Below, one piece after another: positions 44,758-54,755 of a stretch of DNA of 64,000 nucleotides. The notes below the pieces were generated by a model that ran no database searches, was not told the origin of the DNA, and worked only from the letters and a program-made list of their open reading frames with translations. Numbering within the stretch: position 1 is the stretch's first letter; the number at the start of each line of letters is the position of its first letter. Made by a program: the position numbers and the translations under genes. Origin of the DNA: Darksidea phi (Eukaryota > Ascomycota > Dothideomycetes > Pleosporales > Lentitheciaceae); contig JASJFT010000031.1 of NCBI GenBank assembly GCA_030770425.1, positions 1 through 64,000 on the forward strand, in the 5' to 3' direction.

Positions 44758-46881
44758 TCATGCATCTATGGCTCCGTGTTCTTTGAAACCACCAACCCAT
44801 CGGTCGAATTCGTCGTCAGCCTGCGCGATCTCTACCTTCGTACTTATCAAGCCGACTTTCAGATTCGCGACCTCCTTCTTCGGGATCTCGACGCCACCCT
44901 ATCTCACGTTAGTCGACTCTTGGACTCACAGTTGGCCAACATGAATACACTCACGATTTCAAGCCGGTAGTGCAGATTTTTCTTCAGATACTCCTCAGCC
45001 TTCTCTGCCGACGTCACACCATCCGCCATGGCTTTCTCCAGGGCGAATGACAGATCAATGGTGACAGTCGTTACTTGACCACTCTGAATCATGGCACCCA
45101 AGGTCGATGCTGTGCCGACGAAAGTGTCTGATGTAACCCAGTCCTCTGCATTACTTCCGACGTCGCCGAGGAAGACAAGCACGTTGTAAGCCGCACCACC
45201 GCCTTGGCCGTTATCCAGTCCACAAGTGGGAAGCTTGATCTCAGCTAGGTACAGCTGCTTCTCAGTGGCCTCGGAGTCCTGGCGCTTAGTCTTGAGTGCC
45301 GTCTTTCGGGTTGTAACGGGAACATCTGCTGGGCCAGAATACTGCGCTTTGATGTTAGCGACCAATGTCGCATTAGACGGATTGTTGACCAGCTCTGGGT
45401 AGGTGTATCCCTGATCACGGATGTTACGAGTAGCGGTAGAGGTCCAGAAGGCCCCTGCAGCATTCCTGTGGAAGGGGGTGAGCGCTGCAAAGAAGAGAAA
45501 ATTAGCCATGTGAGTCAAAATACCTGGAAAGAGGCCTTACCTGAGCCAGCGTCGAGAATCGTGTCGACCTCAATAGTGTATGTCGGAAACTCTGCTGCGC
45601 AGGAGTTTACATATGTGTCCGGATAGAGCGCTTGATGCAGAGCGAGTTGACGATCAACATTGGCATGATGAAGCCAGAAGATAGGGTCAAAAGCAGCAAC
45701 AGCGGGAGGAGTCATATGCCCGGGGGTAAAGTCCGCATGTATGTTGTTGTGCAAGGTCTCGAGATTTCCGATTCGCGCCACTTCTCCACATGTCGAACTT
45801 GAAGTAACTTGAGTGAAGGTTTGGTACTGCGAAAGAATTGCAAATAGCGAGGCTCGATTAGATTTGAGATCGGCGCGAAGTCTCGTGTTGACTGCGGGAA
45901 TATCGCCTCCGCCTTCAAAGGAACCGCCGCGAATGGTGTGGTTATACGTGTCGCAAATTTGTGGACGACCCCCGTCACCTCGACCGGGCGGGCAACCCTA
46001 AGCATTGTCAGACATTGGTTTATAAAGAGAACCACTAGGCTTACCGTTCCATTGATCTGGGTATTGTCGAGAGGATGGAAGTTGTATTGATATAGAGGAT
46101 TACCGATCTGAGCTGACGTGCCATTGGGAAAAGTCACTTGCACCTTCTCATTAGAGACTATTGCGGGTATCATTGGTTGGTCGGTTGGTATCGCTTTTGC
46201 CCAGTCCCAAAAAGGGATTCGGAGTTTAGTAGCTGCGTCCTGGTACTTCGCCTTCGTTGCCGTTGGGAATCTGTCAGCGATCGATTTGGCTACGCTTTGC
46301 AATTTTTGCTGTGCTTTCTTAGTGATCTATCGGAAAAGCAGTTTGAAAAATGCACTTACCTCGAACAGGATGAGATAGGGACGATGCCATGTTCCAAAGA
46401 GGATTTGACTATGTGGACAATAACCTCGGTTCCACTCGTTCTTTTCCCCAATGTTCCCTTCCACGCCATCCCACGAAGACCTGGACTTGTCAATACACAT
46501 TCCATTGAAGATCATGAGATATATTGCTACAGTTTGCTTACCAAGGCATACCATGTATTCCTAATAATGGTTAGTAACGGTCAAAGTCAAACATTGAAAG
46601 TGTCACATACCTGCAATCTGGTAGTACGAGTCGATGATCGTCTGGTTCATAGCCTGAAACTCAGCAAAGGCTAACAGGAACAGATTCCACATCTCTCCGC
46701 CAGCCTTCTCAAGCTCGCGAATCTCCAGTCGTGGGAAAACTCCGCCTGTGGCTCCAGTAACCGCGTAGTAAGAGCCTGGGCCTTGACGTGTGATAAGTCG
46801 GCTATCATCATTGGTATATAATGGTGAGGCATAAGTGGTGGCTGTAAGCAGCGACGCTGCTGCGACTTGTGCGACTTTCAT
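44758..46881 (-). CDS. Secreted tyrosinase (type 3 copper oxidase)
   Basis: Seven exons: 46611-46881, 46542-46560 (only 19 bases), 46360-46480, 46045-46317, 45541-45997, 44955-45484 and 44758-44898, encoding 603 residues. It oxidises monophenols or o-diphenols to o-quinones. Residues 1 to about 19 form a signal peptide (MKVAQVAAASLLTATTYAS). CuA ligands are predicted at H93 (GIHGMP), H120 in GYCPHS (with the Cys of the Cys-x-His thioether) and H129 (TWHRPYLILFE). CuB ligands are predicted at H311 and H315 (LHNNIHADF) and in FWLHHANVDR (338/339). The Tyr-x-Tyr end of the core is at about 408 (GYTYPEL). A Lys-Arg at 447-448 precedes a C-terminal domain of about 155 residues, which in the family shields the active site until cleaved. 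It is close to the KEP gene, but the KEP core has no Tyr, so a substrate link is unproven. Confidence 0.93.
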
Positions 46882-48924
46882 TGTCGTCGAGGATGATACC
46901 GATAGAGAAAAGATTGAATATTAAATGAGTATCAATAAACTGTGTCTAGTTGTAGTCACCAGAGGATTAGCCCATACTTATATTGGTGGGTCTGCCTGTG
47001 AGCATTAAAACTATGGTTGCGGTCCAAGACTTTTGTAAAAAGCAAAGACCACAGAAGCCAACAGGGATTACGTCGCATGCATTCCTTCAAGAATGTTGAG
47101 GAAATTGTAAAGGAGTGGTAAGCGTATATTTGCAGGTAAGACAGACGATGGACCTGGTCGCTGGGTGGTGTGCCGTCAGCAGCCACTCAGCAGCACGTGG
47201 GTGCACAGGCACCATGCAGACTATTGACCCCTTATCACGAGATAGAAAAGGTCAGCAGAGAAGTCATATATTTCCATATTAGATGACTTATAACCCTTCG
47301 TGTGCGAAGTAAGCAAAAGTGGGCGCAAGCATTGGTAGCCGGTGCCGAAACAAATGGTCTTGCTGAGCCTCATGGCAGGTACTGGTAGTTCGCGCGCAGA
47401 ATCATGCGTTTCGTCAACTTTGTTCCAACGGGAAAGTACAGTCATCCATTTAACCGCTGTAGGAGTATGTTGAAAGGCGTGGAGTGTGCTTGGTCCGCTA
47501 CGGCAAGACACATGCCGTGTGTGACGGTGAGCTGCATCAATCATCCTGTATGACTAGTATAGGAACCGCATTCTTGAATTGATGTGATAGGATTGATGCG
47601 CCTTGCATAGTAAGATTAAGGGAATACGGAGGCAAGTACCGCAGGCGGGCACAGGCGGTTGACGAATCCTTCCTGTCACATCGGCGCAACGCTCTTTGGA
47701 CTCAGCACGCGCATTGCGGCGGCGAACTGAAGGGAAAGAGAAATGGATCGCCCAGGGGGTCTTTGACATGGCGGACGCATGTTTAGTGGACGTTTGCTCC
47801 CACGTGGCGGAGTAGCGCGTGTCTGAGGTTACATTGGGTGTTTTTCCAGTCAATGGGAATGACTTAGCGTGTCTAGCGCTGAAGAACCGAATTATCAGCC
47901 CTTCGCGACCTTAGATCGTAGGAACGGCTGATGGAAATGATGGTTGCGTGCTTATGTTGGTGTTAAGGTTGGTGTTAAGGTTGTTGTAAAGCTTGCGGTT
48001 CGTTCCTACTTAGGGAGGTGCGCCCCCCCGCTAATCTTGGGCCGTGCACTGGCTGCCAGGCTCGCTCTGTTGACTCCCTTTACCTTCACGACCCATCTCG
48101 TTCCATGCTACACACCCTAGGCTTCATCTATTCTTGTATATCCTTCCGAATGGCTTGTAATATAACGCAATCTTCACTAGATGCAAGCATCTCTGTTCCT
48201 ATCAAATATGATCATCGTCCGACCTTTCTGCCTCGCTTTTTCGTCCTCTTCTAAAGGTTGTGTCAAGATGCGGATACGTTGCCGGTGCAACATATCTCGG
48301 TTGTAAGGTCTTGCATGCTTTTTTAGGGGGCGCACTGCTCGGCGCCATGTGTGCTGTCGTCTTTACGGACGTATCAACTGAAGGGTGGCCTAACTAGCAA
48401 CGAGTCGGAAATGGTTCAATACACTGATGGCCACGCTCTCGCTCTTCGTTTCGTCTCAACTACATATCATCGCTTAAAGCTACGCAACAGTATTTCGTTA
48501 ATATTTACCTCCTATATGGGGGTAGAGGTTGTTGCGACTCAATATGCCCCCTAGCAGAGCCATTGTCAAGCTGATATGGTACTCAAGGAGGCGCGTGGAA
48601 AGCTTCTTTTTAATGGCTAAGTTAGCCTATATATGCCTCAGAGCTTACAGTCTATCTCGTCAGTGCCGTAGAGATAGCCTTGCGCAGTACGACATACAAC
48701 GTGGAAGAGAGTCAAGGATAGTTACGAACGCATCGGTGTCCTAGACGTAATCAACGACACATTTTACACGATTTCCAGCGCCATTGAATTATTTGACAGA
48801 AAGGTCTTGCTAAGGCTTTCATGAATGCAATTCTCATTTCATTCAGTCTGTTGTGCTGCGCCCGCTACGCCAACCGCATCTGGACACGGCGGTAAATACC
48901 CAGGCCATACACGTTAACCTCCGT
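46882..48924. other. Intergenic, nothing recognised
   Basis: The left end is the tyrosinase promoter. A TTGGTGTTAAGG unit is repeated at about 47957-47985. No open frame here has domain content. Confidence 0.45.
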
Positions 48925-49290
48925 CTATCGAGTAGAAACATAGCAAGGATACGCCTCTGAAAAATGCGCTCCCGCCTTCTCAGTCTGGTAAGCTCTATCA
49001 CCCCGATACATGCCTATTTCCTTAGACCTGAACCTTTGGTTTCTTGACAGATGCTTAGGCCATCCCTCGCTCTTCATTTGCATGTCGTCGAAATCCTCGT
49101 ACGCACGCTTGAGCTCAATCATTCTCACGGTCATAACTAGGACGACCTTGATTTCATTCATAGAAAGCGTCTGCCCAATGCAATTCCGGGGGCTCGTCCA
49201 GTATATCCAAACTTGCTGGAGGAGGCATGGTGGGATGGGCATGAAGCTCGGCGTGGTAGAAGAAGAGAGACGAAAACCTGATGTGGACAA
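48925..49290 (-). pseudogene. Cytochrome P450 C-terminal remnant
   Basis: The reading frame contains the haem-ligand region in the form WTSPRNCIGQTLSMNEIKVV, with the axial Cys encoded at about 49180-49182. It continues through VLVMTVRMIELKRAYEDFD to a plausible P450 C-terminus (AYQTEKAGAHFSEAYPC) and a stop. Only about 90 residues of a P450 of about 500 are present. The 415 bp between here and the SDR stop codon cannot hold the rest, and no ExxR or I-helix motif is seen. I read it as a truncated relic. Confidence 0.7.
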
Positions 49291-49705
49291 TGTGTAGTGC
49301 TAGTGTGTATTGTGTATACAACCTAAGGTAGAGGCCGAGCTAGGCCTGGAGGTCGCTATGGTGAAAGAGGTGCGCCGTTGAGCGGCGAATGCATGAATGG
49401 TTGTCCAAAGCGGGGCTTAGGTGTGACAATTTACATTGACGGAGCTTTTCGGCTGATTTCAAGTTGGCTTAAGGGAACATTGCGGCACAGCCCAGCCAAA
49501 CCACCGCAAGCAAACATCCAACAACTAGTACGCACCCGGACCCGTATTTTCGGAGCCTCTAGCTCCACGTGCCTCGAGAGCCTCGCCCAAGCTCTTTGCC
49601 CATCTCCATCTTTCGCGCCGATGCCGCCATTGATGCTTGCCTGTACGAACGGATTCAGATTTCGCTCGACCTGGTCATAGAGGCTACGTATGATATGCAA
49701 GCTTT
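49291..49705. other. Intergenic between P450 remnant and SDR
   Basis: No P450 upstream exons are found here. The minus-strand open frame at 49431-49733 overlaps the SDR stop and has no domain. Confidence 0.5.
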
Positions 49706-50761
49706 CTACATATATGATGTTTGCCTGAACCAAGCAACCGTTCTCTCGATACCCTCGCTTGTGGATACCAATGGCTCGTATCCTAAGCGCTCCCGAGCCT
49801 TTCCGATATTAAACCACGCCCCCTCCTTCATATAGTGTACGTGTAACCGTGTTAGAGGAGGCGATTTCCGGCCCCGGGTGAAGATGCGAAAGACAAACTC
49901 GGTAGCTGCTGCCAATGTCAGCACCATCCACCACGGTATGATAATCTTGTGGATGCGATTGCAGTTCTCGTCTCCCGATGCTGTCCACACTCTCCGTACA
50001 AAGTCCCAGAGCTTCATCGGAACACCGTCGGTGATGAAATAGGCCTCGCCATCGGCGCGACGCTGTGGGTGCAGTAGGGCGTTTACTGCGAGAATGTGAG
50101 CGTACGCAGCATTCCCAACATAGACCCAATCATGCATGACATTGTTGTTTCCCAGCTGAATACGCGTCACAAAGGTACCGGCCGTAGGTATGAAGCTGGC
50201 GGTAATGCCACCATGCTCTCGGGGGCCATAAATGGCTGGCAAGCGCAGGGTAGCGGTAGCGAGAGACGTATCATTTGCCTGGAGGACAAAAGCATCGGAC
50301 GCGCTTTTAGCATACGCATACGCTGACGATGCAGTTGACGACGTGTGTAATATTGCTTCGGTCTCCGACAGGGGGGTTTCGCAGGCGCCCGAGACATTCT
50401 TTATTGCCTCTGCAGACCCAGTATAGACGAAGGCCATCACCGAAGGAGACCTGGTCGCGATTTCGATGAGGCTCTTTGTTGCGGCAAGGTCTTGATTATG
50501 CAAAAATGCGGGAGCGAACGGGCCAGGTGTTGCAGTATGGAGGATGGCGATCGGTTTGACCTGTTCAATGATGGCGGCGATCTCATTGCTTTTCATGATG
50601 TCACATGTCATATACTGTGCTTCCGGGTTGCAGTATTTTGTCGGGTTTCTGCTGATGGCAACAACCTGAAAACGGCCTTCGGCAACAATAGCATCGACAA
50701 CATGGGAGCCCAAGAATCCGGAGCCCCCTGTGACCAGGAGAGTGTCGGTGGGACGGTCCAT
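49706..50761 (-). CDS. 3-beta-hydroxysteroid dehydrogenase/sterol C4-decarboxylase-like SDR
   Basis: Single exon, 351 residues, an extended short-chain dehydrogenase of the 3-beta-HSD type. The NAD(P)-binding motif TGGSGFLG is at 11-18. The acidic and Arg residues that set cofactor choice lie near 37-55. The catalytic Tyr-x-x-x-Lys is Y148 to K152 (YAYAK), with Ser/Thr just before it. RLPAIYGPREHG follows, as is common in the family. A hydrophobic segment (IIIPWWMVLTLAAATEFVF) near 270-290 may anchor it to a membrane, as in Erg26-like proteins. It is shorter and more divergent than a housekeeping Erg26, so a role in secondary metabolism is possible. A P450 remnant lies just downstream. Confidence 0.85.
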   Translation of the reverse strand: MDRPTDTLLVTGGSGFLGSHVVDAIVAEGRFQVVAISRNPTKYCNPEAQYMTCDIMKSNEIAAIIEQVKPIAILHTATPGPFAPAFLHNQDLAATKSLIEIATRSPSVMAFVYTGSAEAIKNVSGACETPLSETEAILHTSSTASSAYAYAKSASDAFVLQANDTSLATATLRLPAIYGPREHGGITASFIPTAGTFVTRIQLGNNNVMHDWVYVGNAAYAHILAVNALLHPQRRADGEAYFITDGVPMKLWDFVRRVWTASGDENCNRIHKIIIPWWMVLTLAAATEFVFRIFTRGRKSPPLTRLHVHYMKEGAWFNIGKARERLGYEPLVSTSEGIERTVAWFRQTSYM

Positions 50762-51127
50762 GACAGTGTAATATGTGTGGAATGAGGTAAGTTTGCGTGT
50801 TTAATGCTTGTAGAAAGTTGCTGATTTAGGCGATCACTACGGTTCCAGTCCTCCCTAAATTAGGGGGCCCAGCGGCGCTCTAATTAGGGCACAGACTGTC
50901 ACGTGAGTAAGGGGGCGCGGGGCCCCAATTTTATTTTTAAAAAATTATTCGAATTTTTCTTAATAAATTTTTCAAAATATTTAAAAATAACTTAATTTCT
51001 TTTATCATTTTATACTAGCTAAGGCATTTATAATTGAACCTTATATTTGAACCTTATATTTAAACCTCTTGTTTAAACTTCGTAATTTAATAACTAATCG
51101 TATAAGAAGCTAACAGGTAGGGTAGGA

Positions 51128-51180
51128 TAAGCTTACTAGTAGAGCTCAGTAGCTGGCTGATATCGAGCTCGGTATCAGGC
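51128..51180 (+). repeat. Left arm of imperfect inverted repeat
   Basis: The arm contains GAGCTCAGTAGCTGGCTGAT and GAGCTCGGTATCAGGC. Its reverse complement matches, with changes, the segment at about 51421-51490. The centre of symmetry is near 51.3 kb. Confidence 0.6.
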
Positions 51181-51420
51181 TCGGTATCAGGCCCGGTGGC
51201 TGGCTAATATGAGATAAGTATCAGGCTTAGGCGCTGGCTGATATCGAACTATATGGTTGAGGTTGTCGAGTATATAACGTAGAAGATTTTATATACTAGT
51301 ATGTGAACACCTACGAATACCCGCGTGCGCCCTTAATACTACCCAACGACCCTCTTCGATCTAATTTATATAAGAAACCTTAAATAAATTAGATTATAGC
51401 GGGCCGCGTAGAGGTTGCGA

Positions 51421-51490
51421 GAGCTCGATATAGGCCAGCCGCTGAGCTCTATATCAGCTAGTTTCTAAGCCTTATACTAAGCCTGATACC
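51421..51490 (-). repeat. Right arm of imperfect inverted repeat
   Basis: The arm contains GAGCTCGATATAGGCCAGCC, GCTGAGCTCTATATCAGC and GCCTGATACCGAGCC, which pair with the left arm. Confidence 0.6.
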
Positions 51491-51550
51491 GAGCCTAATA
51501 CTAAGCCTAATACTATACCTAATACTATACCTAATACTATACCTGATACT
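51467..51550 (+). repeat. 12-bp tandem repeat x7
   Basis: Units of the form A(A/T)(G/A)CCT(A/G)ATACT in seven consecutive copies, overlapping the right arm. Related TCGGTATCAGGC units occur inverted at 51168-51192. Confidence 0.8.
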
Positions 51551-51577
51551 ATACCCGGATTCTTAATAAGGCTGCCC

Positions 51578-51702
51578 TAATTAAGGATAAGGGTTTGCCT
51601 TATTAAGGATCGGGGTGCACTTATCAAGGATGAGGACGCCCTCATCAAGGATAGGGGTTTGCCTCGTCAAGAATCGGGCGCACTCATTATGGATTAGGGC
51701 AC
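51578..51702 (+). repeat. About 21-bp degenerate tandem repeat x6
   Basis: Six units of 19-22 bp around the core TCAAGGATNGGGG(T/C)(T/G)(T/C)GC, with decreasing similarity. A related TAATTAGGGCAC word lies at the far left of the block (about 50880). Confidence 0.7.
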
Positions 51703-52013
51703 GGTACCATAGTGGTATTGAATTGTTATTTTCAGGCATGGAAAATGCCGTCTCACGGGAGATTTAACGAAAAGGCGGAGGAGAAGTGAGGCGAGGAAGG
51801 TACTGAGAAGCCTTGGTACTTCGTCTCATGAGCGCACCTATTTAAGGCCACTCACTTCCCTATGGCGTAACGGATTAAATGTGTGCGAGATGTGTGTTAT
51901 TACTGTGCTGCCTCCGTGTTTCAGTCTTACGTGTTGTTGTATATAGCACATCCAGCATCCTTTTACGAAGCTCTGCTAGCACAGGAGATTGGCTTCGAGA
52001 ATAAAAGAGAGGC

Positions 52014-52018
52014 AAAAA
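52014..52018 (-). terminator. Pol III terminator (T5) of tRNA-Ser
   Basis: Five consecutive T on the minus strand, 9 nt beyond the tRNA 3' end. Confidence 0.8.
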
Positions 52019-52026
52019 GGAAGTAT

Positions 52027-52107
52027 CGACGTGGACCAGATTCGAACTGGCGCTCCCAAGGGAACAAGATTTCAAGTCTTGCGCAATAACCACTCTGCCA
52101 CCACGCC
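52027..52107 (-). tRNA. tRNA-Ser (anticodon UGA)
   Basis: The 81-nt sequence folds as a class II tRNA. Acceptor GGCGTGG pairs with CCACGTC (one G-U) and the discriminator is G. The D arm contains A-box TGGCAGAGTGG. The anticodon stem is CAAGA/TCTTG with loop CTTGAAA, reading UGA. A TCCC/GGGA variable arm is typical of serine tRNAs. The T arm is GCCAG/CTGGT around TTCGAAT, with B-box GTTCGAATC. No intron. A T5 terminator follows. Confidence 0.96.
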
Positions 52108-52691
52108 CTGCCAACAGTATTTAGCTGTTAGGGCGGTGGGATGAGGATATATACGCAATAGAAAAAATTTACGGCAGACCAAGAAAGAATAGAAAGGAGC
52201 GTTCGTGTTGAACTCGATAGCAGGGTTCGTGTTTTTGTGATGGCGGGGAGACGCGGGTACGTGCAGTGTGGGATGAATAAGTGCATGATTGTGCGACCAT
52301 AGTGGAGAGGGCAGCTAAACGAGAAGACGAGACGCGACTTTCTTGGCAGCATTGTAGTAGAGATCAAACCTGTTTAAAGCCAGATGAATACGTAGCCAAA
52401 TCTATAGTCGTGGACAAGTAAAGGTTACGCAGTCATTGCACACATCATTGTCCAAATAGTCATCATATAAAGGTATGTTGTCCAATATTCCTAGAAGCTT
52501 GTCTCTCAGCCCCTAGTTTCTACTTTGAACCGTAGCAGAGATTTAACAGTAGGTCGTGAGTGGGTTCGCAGGATTCTCGGTCTCAAGTATCAATGGCAGG
52601 TCCGACAGCTCTTCAGCACCATGTTCCCCATGCCTCTCAACAGCCGCTTGAGGTCGACTTCCTGCATAATCGCGAAACCGTATGTTAGGAT
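52108..52691. other. Intergenic, nothing recognised
   Basis: This region contains the short upstream sequence of the tRNA and no plausible coding frame. Confidence 0.5.
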
Positions 52692-54458
52692 TTGAAACCG
52701 ACATACAAGGTCGAAATTCAGAAATTTGTCGCTTGTCAGAAGTCGGTTCGTGTAGACCATGCGATCGTGGACCACCTACCACGGACGGACAAGTCTCGCG
52801 TTTCCACCACGGCTGTGGGCTTCAGAAGAGCCGTGAAAAAACTTAAAGGGAGTAGGGTTGAGAAGAAGAAGGGTGTGGCGAAATTTGATCTTGCAACAGC
52901 TCATAAGTGGCAGGAAGCCGTTGAGCTCGTGAAGTCTGCTAAGGTGGAATACTCGAACAATGATACGATGTCGGTAAAATCCGTCAAATGTTCAGAAAGA
53001 TTGGAGACAACAGAAAGTCAATGCAACCCTTCATCAGGAATCTATTGGAAGGACGCTATAAGTGACTCCGATAGGTGGCCGAAGGTGGTTGAGTTGCTGG
53101 GGAAATTTTCGGACTATATCGGTGATTGCGAAGATCATACCGCTATTTGCCAATCGAACGAGCTACTGTATAGGAGTTCTGAGGATTTCTATATAGAGAT
53201 TATAGCTGCTCTTGAGGATTTCGTTCCCTGGTATATGTAGAGTACTACTAGTAAGTTTCATCTTTCTCCTAGTGGTCAGCTCTCACTTCAAAGCATGCAG
53301 AACATGCAACAGATAGTTTGTTGAAAATCCAGGGATATGTCCCAATATGTTGATATCCGCATTAGAACTATTAGAAAGTCGAGGAAGCGTTTTCAGAGTA
53401 CTCGAGTGAAGTTTTTCCACCAGGGCGTTCAGAAGATGCACAACGCTGTTATTGAAGCAGGCGCTGATAGAGGATTCTCGGAACTGCTTAACAAGAGTGG
53501 AAGCTAAGGTTAATAATATCAAGGGTATGCTGCCCAATGTGACTAGAAACGCGAAGTGTATGCCCTTGAAGAAAGCTCCAAGAGCGCGCTGACCGAAGCA
53601 GGGCAACATGAAATTGAAGTCTTAGAGGAGAAGTAACGACGCCTGGTGCAAAAAAGCAAAGACCCGGGTATGAAAAAATTCAATGCGAAGCGGCTCGATC
53701 ATATAACTAATTTCCTATCAGCAAGGTTGATTGCGGAACTATAACCTGACTCTTTAGCCGAAGCGCTCGATCTGGATTTCCTGCACGATGGTAGTTTGGG
53801 CGACATTAAGGCGATTTACGCTAACGGGCTGATAAAGACCGACCGATTTCATAAACGCTCGAAGTGGCTCGCCGGCAATTGAGTGTTCTCCACTTGGCTC
53901 GACTCGGCCGAATTGACAGCACTTTTTGTCCAAGGTAACGGAGATTTGGCGTACATATCGTTGACATCGTTCCTCATATCACTTTTATGTTCGAAGTTTG
54001 TGGAAAGCGAAAGCGTCCTTGTCTTACCTCCCTTTTGCGATATGCACACAGATGATCAATTTGACAACTCCGATAAGCCAAGCGGATCAATTATCATGAT
54101 TCGAACCTTCCGACCCAAGTTCGATAGCATGTAGAAACTCATCTTGCGCTCCTTTTCTGCGCATCTGAAACTGACCAGAAGTCTCATTAATGATCTGCGG
54201 CATCATGACAAGGCGGTCTTCTTCCTGGTTGATAGTATCGATTACTATGCCCTGAACAGGAAGAGAGAGGTCCAGAAATTTGAACATGCTGTTCGGAAGC
54301 TTGACCTTGCGGGTAGACGAGCTGAGACGGGCGGGACTGCAAAGGTCCTCTTCGCTGCAGCGACCCATGTAGAGGGGTGGCCAAGGGACTACCATGATAT
54401 CGTTTTGGATTTATCAGATGAGATAGACGGAGAAGGCGGGAAGTTCGAGAAGTTTTAG
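52692..54458 (+). pseudogene. Decayed fungal STAND/P-loop-like gene
   Basis: Two open stretches (52692-53240 and 54144-54458) flank sequence broken by several in-frame stops. The first encodes a charged helical N-terminal region ending ELLYRSSEDFYIEIIAALED, like the N-terminal helical domain of fungal NLR-like or DUF7708-type proteins. The middle still reads ALFVQGN and LTSFLISLLCSKFVESESVL, resembling a nucleotide-binding core but without an intact Walker A motif. The last has RSLINDLRHHDKAVFFLVDS, where FFLVDS looks like a Walker B strand. Stops and missing motifs make it a relic. The family call is by pattern and is tentative; a multi-exon gene cannot be fully excluded. Confidence 0.4.
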
Positions 54459-54755
54459 TTTAGCGGCCGGTATCGCGATTTACCATCGCGATTCAGTCGG
54501 ACTGACAGCCAACCCCCTCAGGCCAGAACCTCCGCTGCCTTCACATAATCGCCAGAGGAAAAGCTATCTTGTGAAGACCGCATCAACCGTTCCCGCAGTG
54601 AGAGAGTGGGATTTTTTTTAAAGTGCTGCAACCTGGTGGGACCCAAGAGTTTCGCCATCTATAGATGAGTTTGACTATCGATCAAACTTGACAATACCTG
54701 TTTGAGAGGATGAGCCTTCTCAACAACTATACTTCGGATCGTGGTTATACTAAGC

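Larger units (their letters stand above)
50762..52013. other. AT-rich fold-back repeat block between SDR and tRNA
   Basis: No gene. The block holds an AT-rich stretch (about 50930-51110), two arms that are imperfect reverse complements, and two tandem arrays, listed separately. It may be a non-autonomous transposable element or mutated repeat DNA beside a tRNA gene. Confidence 0.6.

Noticed and set aside
50870..51705. TTAGGG-like words read as telomeric repeats
   Set aside because: The words are degenerate, have irregular spacing and sit between ordinary genes; no run of perfect TTAGGG exists.
53283..53609. A minus-strand 108-codon frame suggesting an inverted piece inside the STAND-like relic
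   Set aside because: Both strands give mildly coding-like translations here; I could not decide, so no inversion is claimed.
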